A stretch of DNA of 10,985 bases. It comes from Roseburia sp. CAG:303. Its GTDB lineage: Bacteria > Bacillota > Clostridia > Lachnospirales > Lachnospiraceae. The stretch spans positions 14,298 through 25,282 of the forward strand of contig FR900181.1 of NCBI GenBank assembly GCA_000437755.1, written 5' to 3'. Each line of letters starts with the position of its first letter. Within the stretch, counting starts at the first letter, position 1. A program made the position numbers and the translations under genes. Below the pieces are notes generated by a model. The model searched no databases and had not been told where the DNA came from. It saw only the letters and a list, made by a program, of their open reading frames with translations. Shown in pieces: positions 1 through 6,303 of this stretch.

Positions 1-967
1 TCTTTTCTTTCATGCACACATTCCGGATAACCGGACGATACCCCAGATGTGCTCCGATATAATCATATCCCGTCCTGCCTTTCCAGATGCCGTCCTGCCA
101 GATCTGCTTTTTCCATCGTTCCATCATCTGCGGATCGTGGATACAATTCAGATAGGTCAGATGCATATTTCTAAGTTCTTTTACTGCTTCTTCCAGTTCC
201 GGTGATGTTCCTGCCACCGCTTCACCCCCACTTGGTACTCTCCGGGATATCTGATCCAGAAAGGCAATTTCCTCCTTTTTCTCCCATGCCTTCTGCCATT
301 CCTGGCAGGGCTGCCCGGAAAATGTTCCCAGATGGGTTTCTGATCCAAAGATTCCATCATCATAAATGCCCGGAATCTCTCCCTGCTCAAAATCCTGCCT
401 TGTACTTATCATTCTCGCCTGTGCCGGTGTACGCACAGCTAAGCGAATCCTTCCCTGCGTACTCTCCCTTAATACCGACCACATCTTCCTTAACTTATCC
501 GCCGTAAGATATCTGGAATGGTGCATTTCGCCCCAGTTTCCTACCAGAAGTCCCTGCCAGACAAAAATGCTGTCCGCTTCCCCTGCCACGGTCTGTCCAA
601 TCTGTCCAAGATGTTGTAATACCTGTTCCAAGTGATCCGGCTCTCTCTCCATTCCTTTGCCCTGCGTGTCATACACCGGCCGGAATATGACACCTTTCTT
701 ATATTGTGCAAAGAATCTGAGAATCTGTCTCAAATGTTCCAGTTCGGCTTCTCCCAGTGCGGTATTACGGTATGTCCCGATATCCAGAAGGACCAGTGCC
801 AGCCTTTCTTCCTCATGCAAAGACCATTTCAGTTCTTCCGGATCTATGCTGTTTTCAATCTGAAACGTGTAGATCTCATACCAGCCGCAGTCCGGATTTG
901 CCGGATATTCCGTGGATTCTTCCAGATCTGCCGGCTCAAAAGCTTTCTTTTTCCTAAACCACTTCAT
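1..967 (-). CDS. DUF4874/DUF4832-type protein, possible TIM-barrel glycosidase-like (3' end beyond window)
   Basis: The frame is open from the ATG at 967 to base 1, giving 322 residues with the C-terminus missing. The N-terminal part has the pattern NPDCGWYEIYTF (about residues 24-35), typical of DUF4874. A conserved-looking GNWGEMHHS follows (143-151). The second half carries DUF4832-like landmarks: a DDG...LGTF stretch (203-216), VPSGGE (244-248 region), LNCIHDP near 273 and LGYRPVI near 308. The function of these families is not established. E147 in WGEMH and E248 in GGE are spaced as an acid/base and nucleophile could be in a retaining TIM-barrel glycosidase, but that is inference. There is no signal peptide: the start MKWFRKKK is basic but has no hydrophobic segment after it, so the product looks cytoplasmic. 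The start overlaps the GT2 gene by 14 bases, suggesting translational coupling; a GGGGG at 974-978 may serve as Shine-Dalgarno. An in-frame ATG at 982 lacks one. Family assignment is fairly sure, role is unknown. Confidence 0.75.
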   Translation of the reverse strand, partial: MKWFRKKKAFEPADLEESTEYPANPDCGWYEIYTFQIENSIDPEELKWSLHEEERLALVLLDIGTYRNTALGEAELEHLRQILRFFAQYKKGVIFRPVYDTQGKGMEREPDHLEQVLQHLGQIGQTVAGEADSIFVWQGLLVGNWGEMHHSRYLTADKLRKMWSVLRESTQGRIRLAVRTPAQARMISTRQDFEQGEIPGIYDDGIFGSETHLGTFSGQPCQEWQKAWEKKEEIAFLDQISRRVPSGGEAVAGTSPELEEAVKELRNMHLTYLNCIHDPQMMERWKKQIWQDGIWKGRTGYDYIGAHLGYRPVIRNVCMKEK

Positions 968-1727
968 CGCCCGCCCCCGCATCAATCTTTAATATTTTAA
1001 TCCGAATCCAGACGGATACGATCGAGAACATCATGCGAATCATGTAAATTACCGGTTTTAATCCGGAATGCATACTGACTCCTTCCGTTCTTGCGTGCAT
1101 GACCGCAGGCACTTCCTTAATCTGAAATCCCAGCAGCTTCATCTGGACAATCATATTTGCATCCGGGTATTTGTCATCAAAATGGTTATACCGCGAATAA
1201 TACAGGGCGGCTTCCCGGTCCAGCCCCTGCAGGCCGGTGGTCGGATCTGTGATTTTACTGCCTGTCACCAGATGGATAAAATGCCGGAAAAGGAAAAATG
1301 CCGTCTTTTTCAGCCACGATACATGGAAGGAACTGCTGCCCTCCAGAAAACGTGAGCCGAGAACGATATCCGGACATCTTCCGTCTTTATCTGCCGTTTT
1401 CAGTTCCCGATACAGCACCGGAATATTGCACACATCATGCTGTCCATCCGCATCCATCTGTATCACATACTGATAGCCCCGCCGTATGGCATACTTATAC
1501 CCCAGCTGAAGCGCACTCCCATAACCCAGATTAAACACATGTGTAACCAGGGTATGTTTTCTCTGTTTTGTAATAAGATTGGTCGAATCAGAAGAAGCAT
1601 CATTCATAACCAGAATATCCGCTATCTCTGCCACCTCCGGCTTTTCCAGTTTTTCCAGAAGCTGCGGAAGATTCTTCTCCTCATTATACGCCGGGATAAT
1701 AATTAATAATTCTTTTCTTTCTTTCAT
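954..1727 (-). CDS. Family 2 glycosyltransferase, DPM/polyprenyl-phosphate-sugar synthase-like
   Basis: A soluble GT-A fold glycosyltransferase of about 257 residues. It begins with the classic GT2 opening LLIIIPAYNEEKNL, followed by VMNDASSDST and the metal and nucleotide-sugar binding DAD of QMDADGQHD (about residues 90-98). The acceptor-side part contains GSRFLEG and DPTTGLQGL, the latter resembling the D-x-T-S-G-F region of dolichyl/polyprenyl-phosphate mannosyl- or glucosyltransferases. There is no C-terminal pair of membrane helices; a mildly hydrophobic stretch (about 225-245) may touch the membrane. This class usually moves a hexose from UDP- or GDP-sugar to polyprenyl phosphate, and the nearby DUF2304 gene fits that. 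A plain polymer-forming GT2 is the alternative. The ATG at 1736 directly abuts the AAGGA, so the ATG at 1727, with an 8-base spacer, is the preferred start. It lies a few bases after the GT4 stop. Confidence 0.85.
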   Translation of the reverse strand: MKERKELLIIIPAYNEEKNLPQLLEKLEKPEVAEIADILVMNDASSDSTNLITKQRKHTLVTHVFNLGYGSALQLGYKYAIRRGYQYVIQMDADGQHDVCNIPVLYRELKTADKDGRCPDIVLGSRFLEGSSSFHVSWLKKTAFFLFRHFIHLVTGSKITDPTTGLQGLDREAALYYSRYNHFDDKYPDANMIVQMKLLGFQIKEVPAVMHARTEGVSMHSGLKPVIYMIRMMFSIVSVWIRIKILKIDAGAGDEVV

Positions 1728-1735
1728 TTTCATCA

Positions 1736-1740
1736 TCCTT
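1736..1740 (-). promoter_or_regulatory. Ribosome binding site of the GT2 gene (decides start)
   Basis: AAGGA on the minus strand lies 8 bases before the ATG at 1727. The in-frame ATGs at 1736 and 1733 are too close to it (the first overlaps it), so the shorter start is favoured. Confidence 0.6.
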
Positions 1741-1748
1741 TTTTCTTC

Positions 1749-2957
1749 TTACTCACTCTGCATCATGCAAAACAGCTTTTCTACATCATTTTCCCCCGGA
1801 AAGTTTTTCCTTGCCGCCCGTCTTCCACACTTCATCCTTAGTTCCTCATCTTCCATCATGCGGATGATTTTATCGCAGATATCCTCCGGTGTCAGCCTGC
1901 ACATCAGACCATCCTTCCCATCTTCTACCTGCTCCCGGTTCCCGCTGCAGTCCGATACGATGATGGAACATCCAAGTATCTGTGCTTCCTGTATGGCAAT
2001 GCTCTTTCCCTCAAATCTGCTGGCATGTACATAGATATCCGTCTGTGCAAAATAGGGATAGGGATTTTTCTTCGCCCCCAAGAGGATAAAATCTCTGGTA
2101 AGCCCATACTGATCGATCAGCTCCTGCAGTTTATCCCGCAGATTTCCTTCCCCAAGCACATACCAGCGTACATTGCCTTTCTTCTCCTTCAGCAGTTTCA
2201 TGGCTGCGATAGATACTTCATATGCCTTCTGTGCCGTAAGCCTTCCCACGGTCAGAAGCCTTGTACCGGTAAATCCATCGGAAAATCCGCCCTCCTGCAA
2301 TGCCTTCTTACAAATCTTCTCCCGGTCGAGCAGGTTATGGAAAATCTCTGTTTTCTCCTTACATTCCGGATAAACCTGAAGAAAACTGTCCTTTACTTCC
2401 CCAGATACGGTAAAGATCCGGTCAAAGTCAGGGTAGCAGTCCCGGTCAAGCTTTCTGGTATAACCCGCCCTGGCATAATCCACATGAAGAAATACCGCCT
2501 TTTTTTCTGCATTTACATAGTCCCTGACATAATATGCCGAACCTCCCTCCAGATATGCCACAGCCAGATCGTATTGTTCCGTTGTTCTCCACGCACCGTC
2601 TGCCATGACTTTCCATAATAATTTATCCACGCAGACATTTTTTCTCTTCTTCATTTCCAGAAAGTTAGAAATGAGATAGGGCAGATTCCGAAACAGGGAC
2701 GCATGTGACAAGGCTCTTGCCATTACTTTTCCCGCCAGAACCTTTTTTCCTTTCTTATTCAGAACCGGCTCCGTGGAATAACGCTGATTCAATAATTTTA
2801 CATGGGCGGGAAGCTCCTGTATCAGTTCCCCCTGTCCCATGAGAACAAACAGCGATACCTCATATTCTTCCGGCGAAAAACGTGGCAGCAGTTCCAGCAA
2901 TGCCTTCTCTGCACCCGCACCCCCAAGTGTATTGATGACAAACAGCACTTTTTTCAT
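1749..2957 (-). CDS. Family 4 glycosyltransferase
   Basis: A 402-residue GT-B fold glycosyltransferase, normal length for GT4. The N-terminal domain opens with KKVLFVINTLGGAGAEKAL, the glycine-rich loop followed by A-E-K-A-L that is typical of GT4 enzymes acting on lipid-linked or polymer acceptors. The C-terminal, sugar-nucleotide domain starts near residue 233 with LLTVGRLTAQKAYE, continues with VLGEGNLRDKL (about 267-277), and has the retaining E-x7-E motif in FEGKSIAIQE (E316 and E324), then VSDCSGNREQVEDG. No membrane segment is seen, so it should act at the inner face of the membrane. Its ATG overlaps the TGA of the DUF2304 gene in an ATGA junction, with a GGAGG at 2968-2972 ten bases upstream. 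Donor and acceptor sugars cannot be read from sequence. It is distinct from PelF, so the operon encodes two GT4 enzymes, and this one probably adds a second sugar. Confidence 0.9.
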   Translation of the reverse strand: MKKVLFVINTLGGAGAEKALLELLPRFSPEEYEVSLFVLMGQGELIQELPAHVKLLNQRYSTEPVLNKKGKKVLAGKVMARALSHASLFRNLPYLISNFLEMKKRKNVCVDKLLWKVMADGAWRTTEQYDLAVAYLEGGSAYYVRDYVNAEKKAVFLHVDYARAGYTRKLDRDCYPDFDRIFTVSGEVKDSFLQVYPECKEKTEIFHNLLDREKICKKALQEGGFSDGFTGTRLLTVGRLTAQKAYEVSIAAMKLLKEKKGNVRWYVLGEGNLRDKLQELIDQYGLTRDFILLGAKKNPYPYFAQTDIYVHASRFEGKSIAIQEAQILGCSIIVSDCSGNREQVEDGKDGLMCRLTPEDICDKIIRMMEDEELRMKCGRRAARKNFPGENDVEKLFCMMQSE

Positions 2958-3334
2958 TCTTTCGTTTCCTCCGCTTTACTCACTAATTCACTGATTTTTG
3001 CAAGAATCTGCTCATTCTCCTGATTCAACAGCGATACCTGCATGGCGAGTTCCTGATTCTTCCGTATTAACAGCGATACCTGGATGCTGATGAACCAGGC
3101 CGCTTCGATCACGCAGAAAATAGTAATCATGACCAGAATAAGACCTCTCAGGCTGATATAACTCCCCCATTCTGTCGGACTTAAAAGGATTCCTGCAAGA
3201 ATCAGCACCACAGAAAAAAATCCCCATAACATTCCAAAATGTTCCGTTAAAATACGCTTTGCCAGGGATACAAAGGTTTTTCCAAGCAGTACTATGCCGA
3301 GTACAATCATAAATATACGCAATACCATTTCCAT
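2954..3334 (-). CDS. DUF2304 family small membrane protein
   Basis: A 126-residue protein with three predicted membrane helices (about residues 5-22, 33-51 and 63-83), followed by a charged, coiled-coil-like tail. The layout, with a short loop containing SPTEWGSYISLRG and the end pattern of VSLL-x-R-x-NQELAMQVSLLNQE, matches DUF2304. These proteins are commonly encoded next to GT2 enzymes in cell-surface polysaccharide loci. Their biochemical role is not established, but a helper of a lipid-linked sugar step is often proposed. The frame continues upstream to an ATG at 3403, deep inside pelG, but the ATG at 3334 has a near-perfect AAGGAGGA 8 bases ahead and makes the first residues the first membrane helix. 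It starts one base after the pelG stop codon. The tail contains an imperfect 14-residue duplication. Confidence 0.85.
   Translation of the reverse strand: MEMVLRIFMIVLGIVLLGKTFVSLAKRILTEHFGMLWGFFSVVLILAGILLSPTEWGSYISLRGLILVMITIFCVIEAAWFISIQVSLLIRKNQELAMQVSLLNQENEQILAKISELVSKAEETKE
3027..3082 (-). repeat. Imperfect 42-base duplication encoding a 14-residue coiled-coil repeat
   Basis: The 14-mer AACAGCGATACCTG (plus strand) occurs at 3027-3040 and again at 3069-3082, with a period of 42 bases. A partial TCCTGATTC match precedes the first copy and lies between the two. In the protein this gives QVSLLIRKNQELAM followed by QVSLLNQENEQILA, that is, two heptads repeated once. It looks like a local in-frame duplication that lengthens the coiled-coil tail. 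Confidence 0.6.
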
Positions 3335-3335
3335 T

Positions 3336-4802
3336 TTAATTCTCCTCCTTCCGTTCTTCCGCTTCCCTTCTGTCATATACCTTAAACGGCGGACATTTTT
3401 CATTCTTCCGCTTTAAGAGATTTCCATTACAGAATACATGCACATCCATATGTTTTTCCAGCCACTGCAGTCTCAGATATGCCACGGTAAATCCCAGGAA
3501 TGCCCCCACGACAAGTCCGGTGCCATACCACATGTCCGGCAGATTCACGGCTATCATGCTTCCCAGTGCCGTACATCCGCAGAACACAATGCTGGTAAGC
3601 ACCGATCCGGTAAGATCATTGAAATAATACAGGAAAATGATCTCCGCATATAGAAGGAACATGATAAAATATCCTGCTGCCAGACACGGATAAATCCTCA
3701 TAATCAGACCACCAAATCCGAACTGCGGAAGGAATATGATACAGATAAAAAACAGTACCAGTGAGATAATAAACTGGATACGCGTCAGATTCATCAGTTC
3801 CTCTGCCAGCTGGCGGAACATTCTCTTCTGTGTCAGTTCGATATCCATCCCCCTGCCGCCGATGACAGCCTCGGAATATGCCTTATATCTTTCGTGAAAA
3901 TGCATTTCCACCCTTGCTATAAATATAACACTGGATGAAATATTTGTAAACATGGCAATGCAGGTTGCCATATCGTAAGAGGTAACGCAGACAAAGCTTT
4001 TCGCCACCACCATATGCAGATCCGTAGTCCAGAATACAAAGTTATGTATATACATTCCCAGTGTATACAGGAAATTAGTAACGATGAGCTGCCAGTATCT
4101 CCGGAAATACTGGAGAACATATTGATAATTTCCGCTGTTTTTCTTGAAATAACTTTTTACCGCGGAACATTCCAGTGCGGCTATCAGCACGAAGCCGAGT
4201 ACCATGCCAAGAAGCATGCCAAACGTACATTCCACATCCAGAATCCGCACCACAATAATCGATATCAGGATTGCCGTAAGCATACCCAGCAGGAAAAAAT
4301 AGGAAATCTTTTTGTAATCTTTGCATATGGACAGGTACAGCATGGAATAAAATACGAGTACCAGTGCCATATATCCACAATATCCGGTAAATACATACAA
4401 AATATCCACTTTTCCGACCACGCATTCGTGGATACAGAAAATCAGTCCCGGTACGGCACTTACGGCAATGTTTAAGCCCATTCCCAGATAATAGCAGGGA
4501 AGAATATCCTCGTAGGTTTCATTATAGATTACATCCGACAGATATCTTGACAATACGGAATTAAATGGGGATGCCGTAAGCAGGGAAAATATGAAAATAT
4601 ACAGGATGGTGCAGGCGAACAGCTCCCTGCGGGCATAGACCGCCCCGGAAAAACCAAGCAGCTTCTGCATGACGATCAATGCCGCAATTACAACAATCAT
4701 GGGTGCTATTGTTACTATGGTACTGTATGCCATTCCTGCCAGATTTGTCGTTAATGTATTTTTTCCATAAATATGATTTAACTTTACTCCAATTCCAGCC
4801 AT
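3336..4802 (-). CDS. pelG: PelG, Pel exopolysaccharide transporter (MOP superfamily)
   Basis: A 488-residue polytopic membrane protein with about 12 predicted helices, starting with GVKLNHIYGKNTLTTNLAGM and a first helix at about 24-47. PelG-like landmarks are the T-A-S-P-F-N-S-VLSRYLSD segment (76-90), SICKDYKKISYFFLLG (158-173), and the NISSSVIFIARVEMHFHERY stretch (287-306) followed by a GG turn. In the Pel system PelG is the inner-membrane, flippase-like subunit that works with PelF, PelD and PelE to synthesise and export the polymer. Family members are about 450-490 residues; this one is at the long end because of a charged cytoplasmic tail after residue 450 (KRKNEK...DRREAEERKEEN). The start is supported by GAGGAG at 4809-4814 with a 6-base spacer. 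The gene follows pelF by about 21 bases, the usual order. Identification is strong; the exact sugar exported is not known. Confidence 0.92.
   Translation of the reverse strand: MAGIGVKLNHIYGKNTLTTNLAGMAYSTIVTIAPMIVVIAALIVMQKLLGFSGAVYARRELFACTILYIFIFSLLTASPFNSVLSRYLSDVIYNETYEDILPCYYLGMGLNIAVSAVPGLIFCIHECVVGKVDILYVFTGYCGYMALVLVFYSMLYLSICKDYKKISYFFLLGMLTAILISIIVVRILDVECTFGMLLGMVLGFVLIAALECSAVKSYFKKNSGNYQYVLQYFRRYWQLIVTNFLYTLGMYIHNFVFWTTDLHMVVAKSFVCVTSYDMATCIAMFTNISSSVIFIARVEMHFHERYKAYSEAVIGGRGMDIELTQKRMFRQLAEELMNLTRIQFIISLVLFFICIIFLPQFGFGGLIMRIYPCLAAGYFIMFLLYAEIIFLYYFNDLTGSVLTSIVFCGCTALGSMIAVNLPDMWYGTGLVVGAFLGFTVAYLRLQWLEKHMDVHVFCNGNLLKRKNEKCPPFKVYDRREAEERKEEN
3343..3350 (-). promoter_or_regulatory. 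Ribosome binding site of the DUF2304 gene (decides start)
   Basis: AAGGAGGA on the minus strand sits inside the last codons of pelG, 8 bases before the ATG at 3334. It fixes the start of the small membrane protein and rules out the longer reading that begins at 3403. Confidence 0.75.
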
Positions 4803-4823
4803 ATTTTTCTCCTCTTTCTTCTG

Positions 4824-6284
4824 CTAATCCGCAGATTCCATTATCTCCTGATCAATTTCGCTCATAATTTTCCTGATTTCAAATTTATTATAGATTTCGG
4901 TATATTTTTTCTTCATGTCTTCTACCTTATATCCGTCCATTACCCGCCGGTAACCGTTTTCTCCCATCTGAAGCCGCTCTTCTTTGTTCTGTGCCAGTTC
5001 TGTAATAGCTCCGGCAATTTCTTCGATGTTCATGATATGGGTAAGGATTCCCGCCGTTCCGTAGGAATCGCCTGCTCCATAGATGAGTTCCCGGCAGTTT
5101 CCCACATCCGTGGCTATGACCGGCTTATGCGCGGCAAAACTTTCGAGAATGGTCAACGGCTGACCTTCACTGATACTGGTCAGCATGGTGAAATCCATCT
5201 TACCGAGATAATCTTTGACGTCAATTCTTCCCGTAAATACAATGTCGCTTACCTGCAATGCCTCCACCAGTTCAAAACATTCCTGCGCATATTCCTCGTC
5301 TTCCTCACATGGCCCCATAATCCATAATTTGATATTCGGAACTTCTTTTTTGGCAAAAGCAAATGCCTGTATCATGGTTTTTACATCCTTGATCGGAGTA
5401 ACCCTTAATACCGCCCCGAGATAAACCCATTCTTCCTCTTCCTCTGATTTTCCCGCCAAATCCGCCAGCCGCTGCGTATTGATTCCGTTTGGTGTAATGC
5501 GGATCTTTTCCCGCGGACACCCAAGTTCGATCTGCAGACTCCTTGCATGGTCGTACAGACAGGTTACAAGGTCTGCTCTCTGATAAGCCAGCCTTGACAT
5601 TTTCTTAAACTGTTCTATCCAGATATTTTTATAGATGCCCTCCACCCAGGTTGCCTTTATCAGTTCCTCCTCACGCTCCCTGGTATAGATTCCATGTTCG
5701 GAAATCAGCAGTCCGCTGCCGTGGAAATGCTTTGCCATGCAGCCCAGCACACCGGCATATCCGGTAGCCACGCAGTGGTACAAATCCGCATACGGCACTT
5801 CCGTTTTCATCACAAAAAACAATGGCAGATAGATGGAACGCAATGTCCAGAGGAAATCCGAGAATACGATATTCGGATACTGGATCTTATAACATTCCAT
5901 GGCAATATGCAGAAAATCCGGCCCCATGAGCAAATCGTCAATGGAAAATTTCTTTTTCTGAAACAGATCAAACAGGACATCCCAGTCCGCCACACGGTTT
6001 AATACCATATTCCGCATGGCGGCATACTCTTTCTTATTCAACCGCGCCAGATGTTTCTCCCTGCGTTTTTTTCCCCAGTCATAATCATCCAGATATACTT
6101 CGTACACTTCCGTCAGATTCGGAGGAAGTTCATAGGCAAACTTCCCCCGGACGGTACGGTTTGCCACAATCGCCAGCAAAATAAATTCCACATCCGGAAA
6201 TGATTTAATCATGCTGTTAATCCATCCGGAAACACCGCCTACCACATAAGGATAACAGCCCTCCGCCACAATACAGATCTTCAT
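4824..6284 (-). CDS. pelF: PelF, Pel polysaccharide GT4 glycosyltransferase
   Basis: A 486-residue cytoplasmic GT-B enzyme. The N-terminus KICIVAEGCYPYVVGGVSGW carries the E-G-x-Y-P-Y-V-x-GGVS-x-W signature of PelF. The second hallmark is LLISEHGIYTREREEEL (about residues 192-208), and the donor domain has LGAVLRVTPIKDVKTMI (about 289-305), IMGPCEEDEEY, and the retaining E-x7-E motif in SEGQPLTILES (E373 and E381). PelF uses UDP-sugar, in Pseudomonas UDP-GalNAc, to build the chain, acting with the PelD-PelE-PelG membrane complex. Length is usual for the family. Two in-frame ATGs exist, at 6290 and 6284; the AGGAG at 6292-6296 is 1 base from the first and 7 from the second, so 6284 is preferred. 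The gene lies 19 bases after the DUF2194 gene and just before pelG. The donor sugar in this organism is inferred only. Confidence 0.94.
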   Translation of the reverse strand: MKICIVAEGCYPYVVGGVSGWINSMIKSFPDVEFILLAIVANRTVRGKFAYELPPNLTEVYEVYLDDYDWGKKRREKHLARLNKKEYAAMRNMVLNRVADWDVLFDLFQKKKFSIDDLLMGPDFLHIAMECYKIQYPNIVFSDFLWTLRSIYLPLFFVMKTEVPYADLYHCVATGYAGVLGCMAKHFHGSGLLISEHGIYTREREEELIKATWVEGIYKNIWIEQFKKMSRLAYQRADLVTCLYDHARSLQIELGCPREKIRITPNGINTQRLADLAGKSEEEEEWVYLGAVLRVTPIKDVKTMIQAFAFAKKEVPNIKLWIMGPCEEDEEYAQECFELVEALQVSDIVFTGRIDVKDYLGKMDFTMLTSISEGQPLTILESFAAHKPVIATDVGNCRELIYGAGDSYGTAGILTHIMNIEEIAGAITELAQNKEERLQMGENGYRRVMDGYKVEDMKKKYTEIYNKFEIRKIMSEIDQEIMESAD

Positions 6285-6291
6285 ATCCATT

Positions 6292-6296
6292 CTCCT
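6292..6296 (-). promoter_or_regulatory. Ribosome binding site of pelF (decides start)
   Basis: AGGAG on the minus strand is 7 bases before the ATG at 6284 but only 1 base before the in-frame ATG at 6290, so the shorter reading is favoured. Confidence 0.6.
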
Positions 6297-6303
6297 GTCT
6301 TTT

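Noticed and set aside
202..1000. Plus-strand open frames over the first kilobase
   Set aside because: The minus strand here is one continuous, protein-like frame matching DUF4874/DUF4832; the plus-strand frames are its shadow.
1579..2618. Plus-strand open frames of 151 and 197 codons (1579-2034 and 2025-2618)
   Set aside because: They lie antisense to the well-supported GT2 and GT4 genes, show no family pattern, and have Cys/Ser/Phe/Pro-rich low-quality composition typical of antisense readings.
2848..2860. Third copy of AACAGCGATACCT, as a possible dispersed repeat with 3027 and 3069
   Set aside because: It encodes the same short V-S-L string with the same codons in an unrelated protein (GT4); flanking bases do not match, so chance codon choice is enough.
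4014..4475. Plus-strand 153-codon frame and minus-strand 116-codon frame inside pelG
   Set aside because: Both overlap the clear pelG frame and have no ribosome binding site or recognisable domain.
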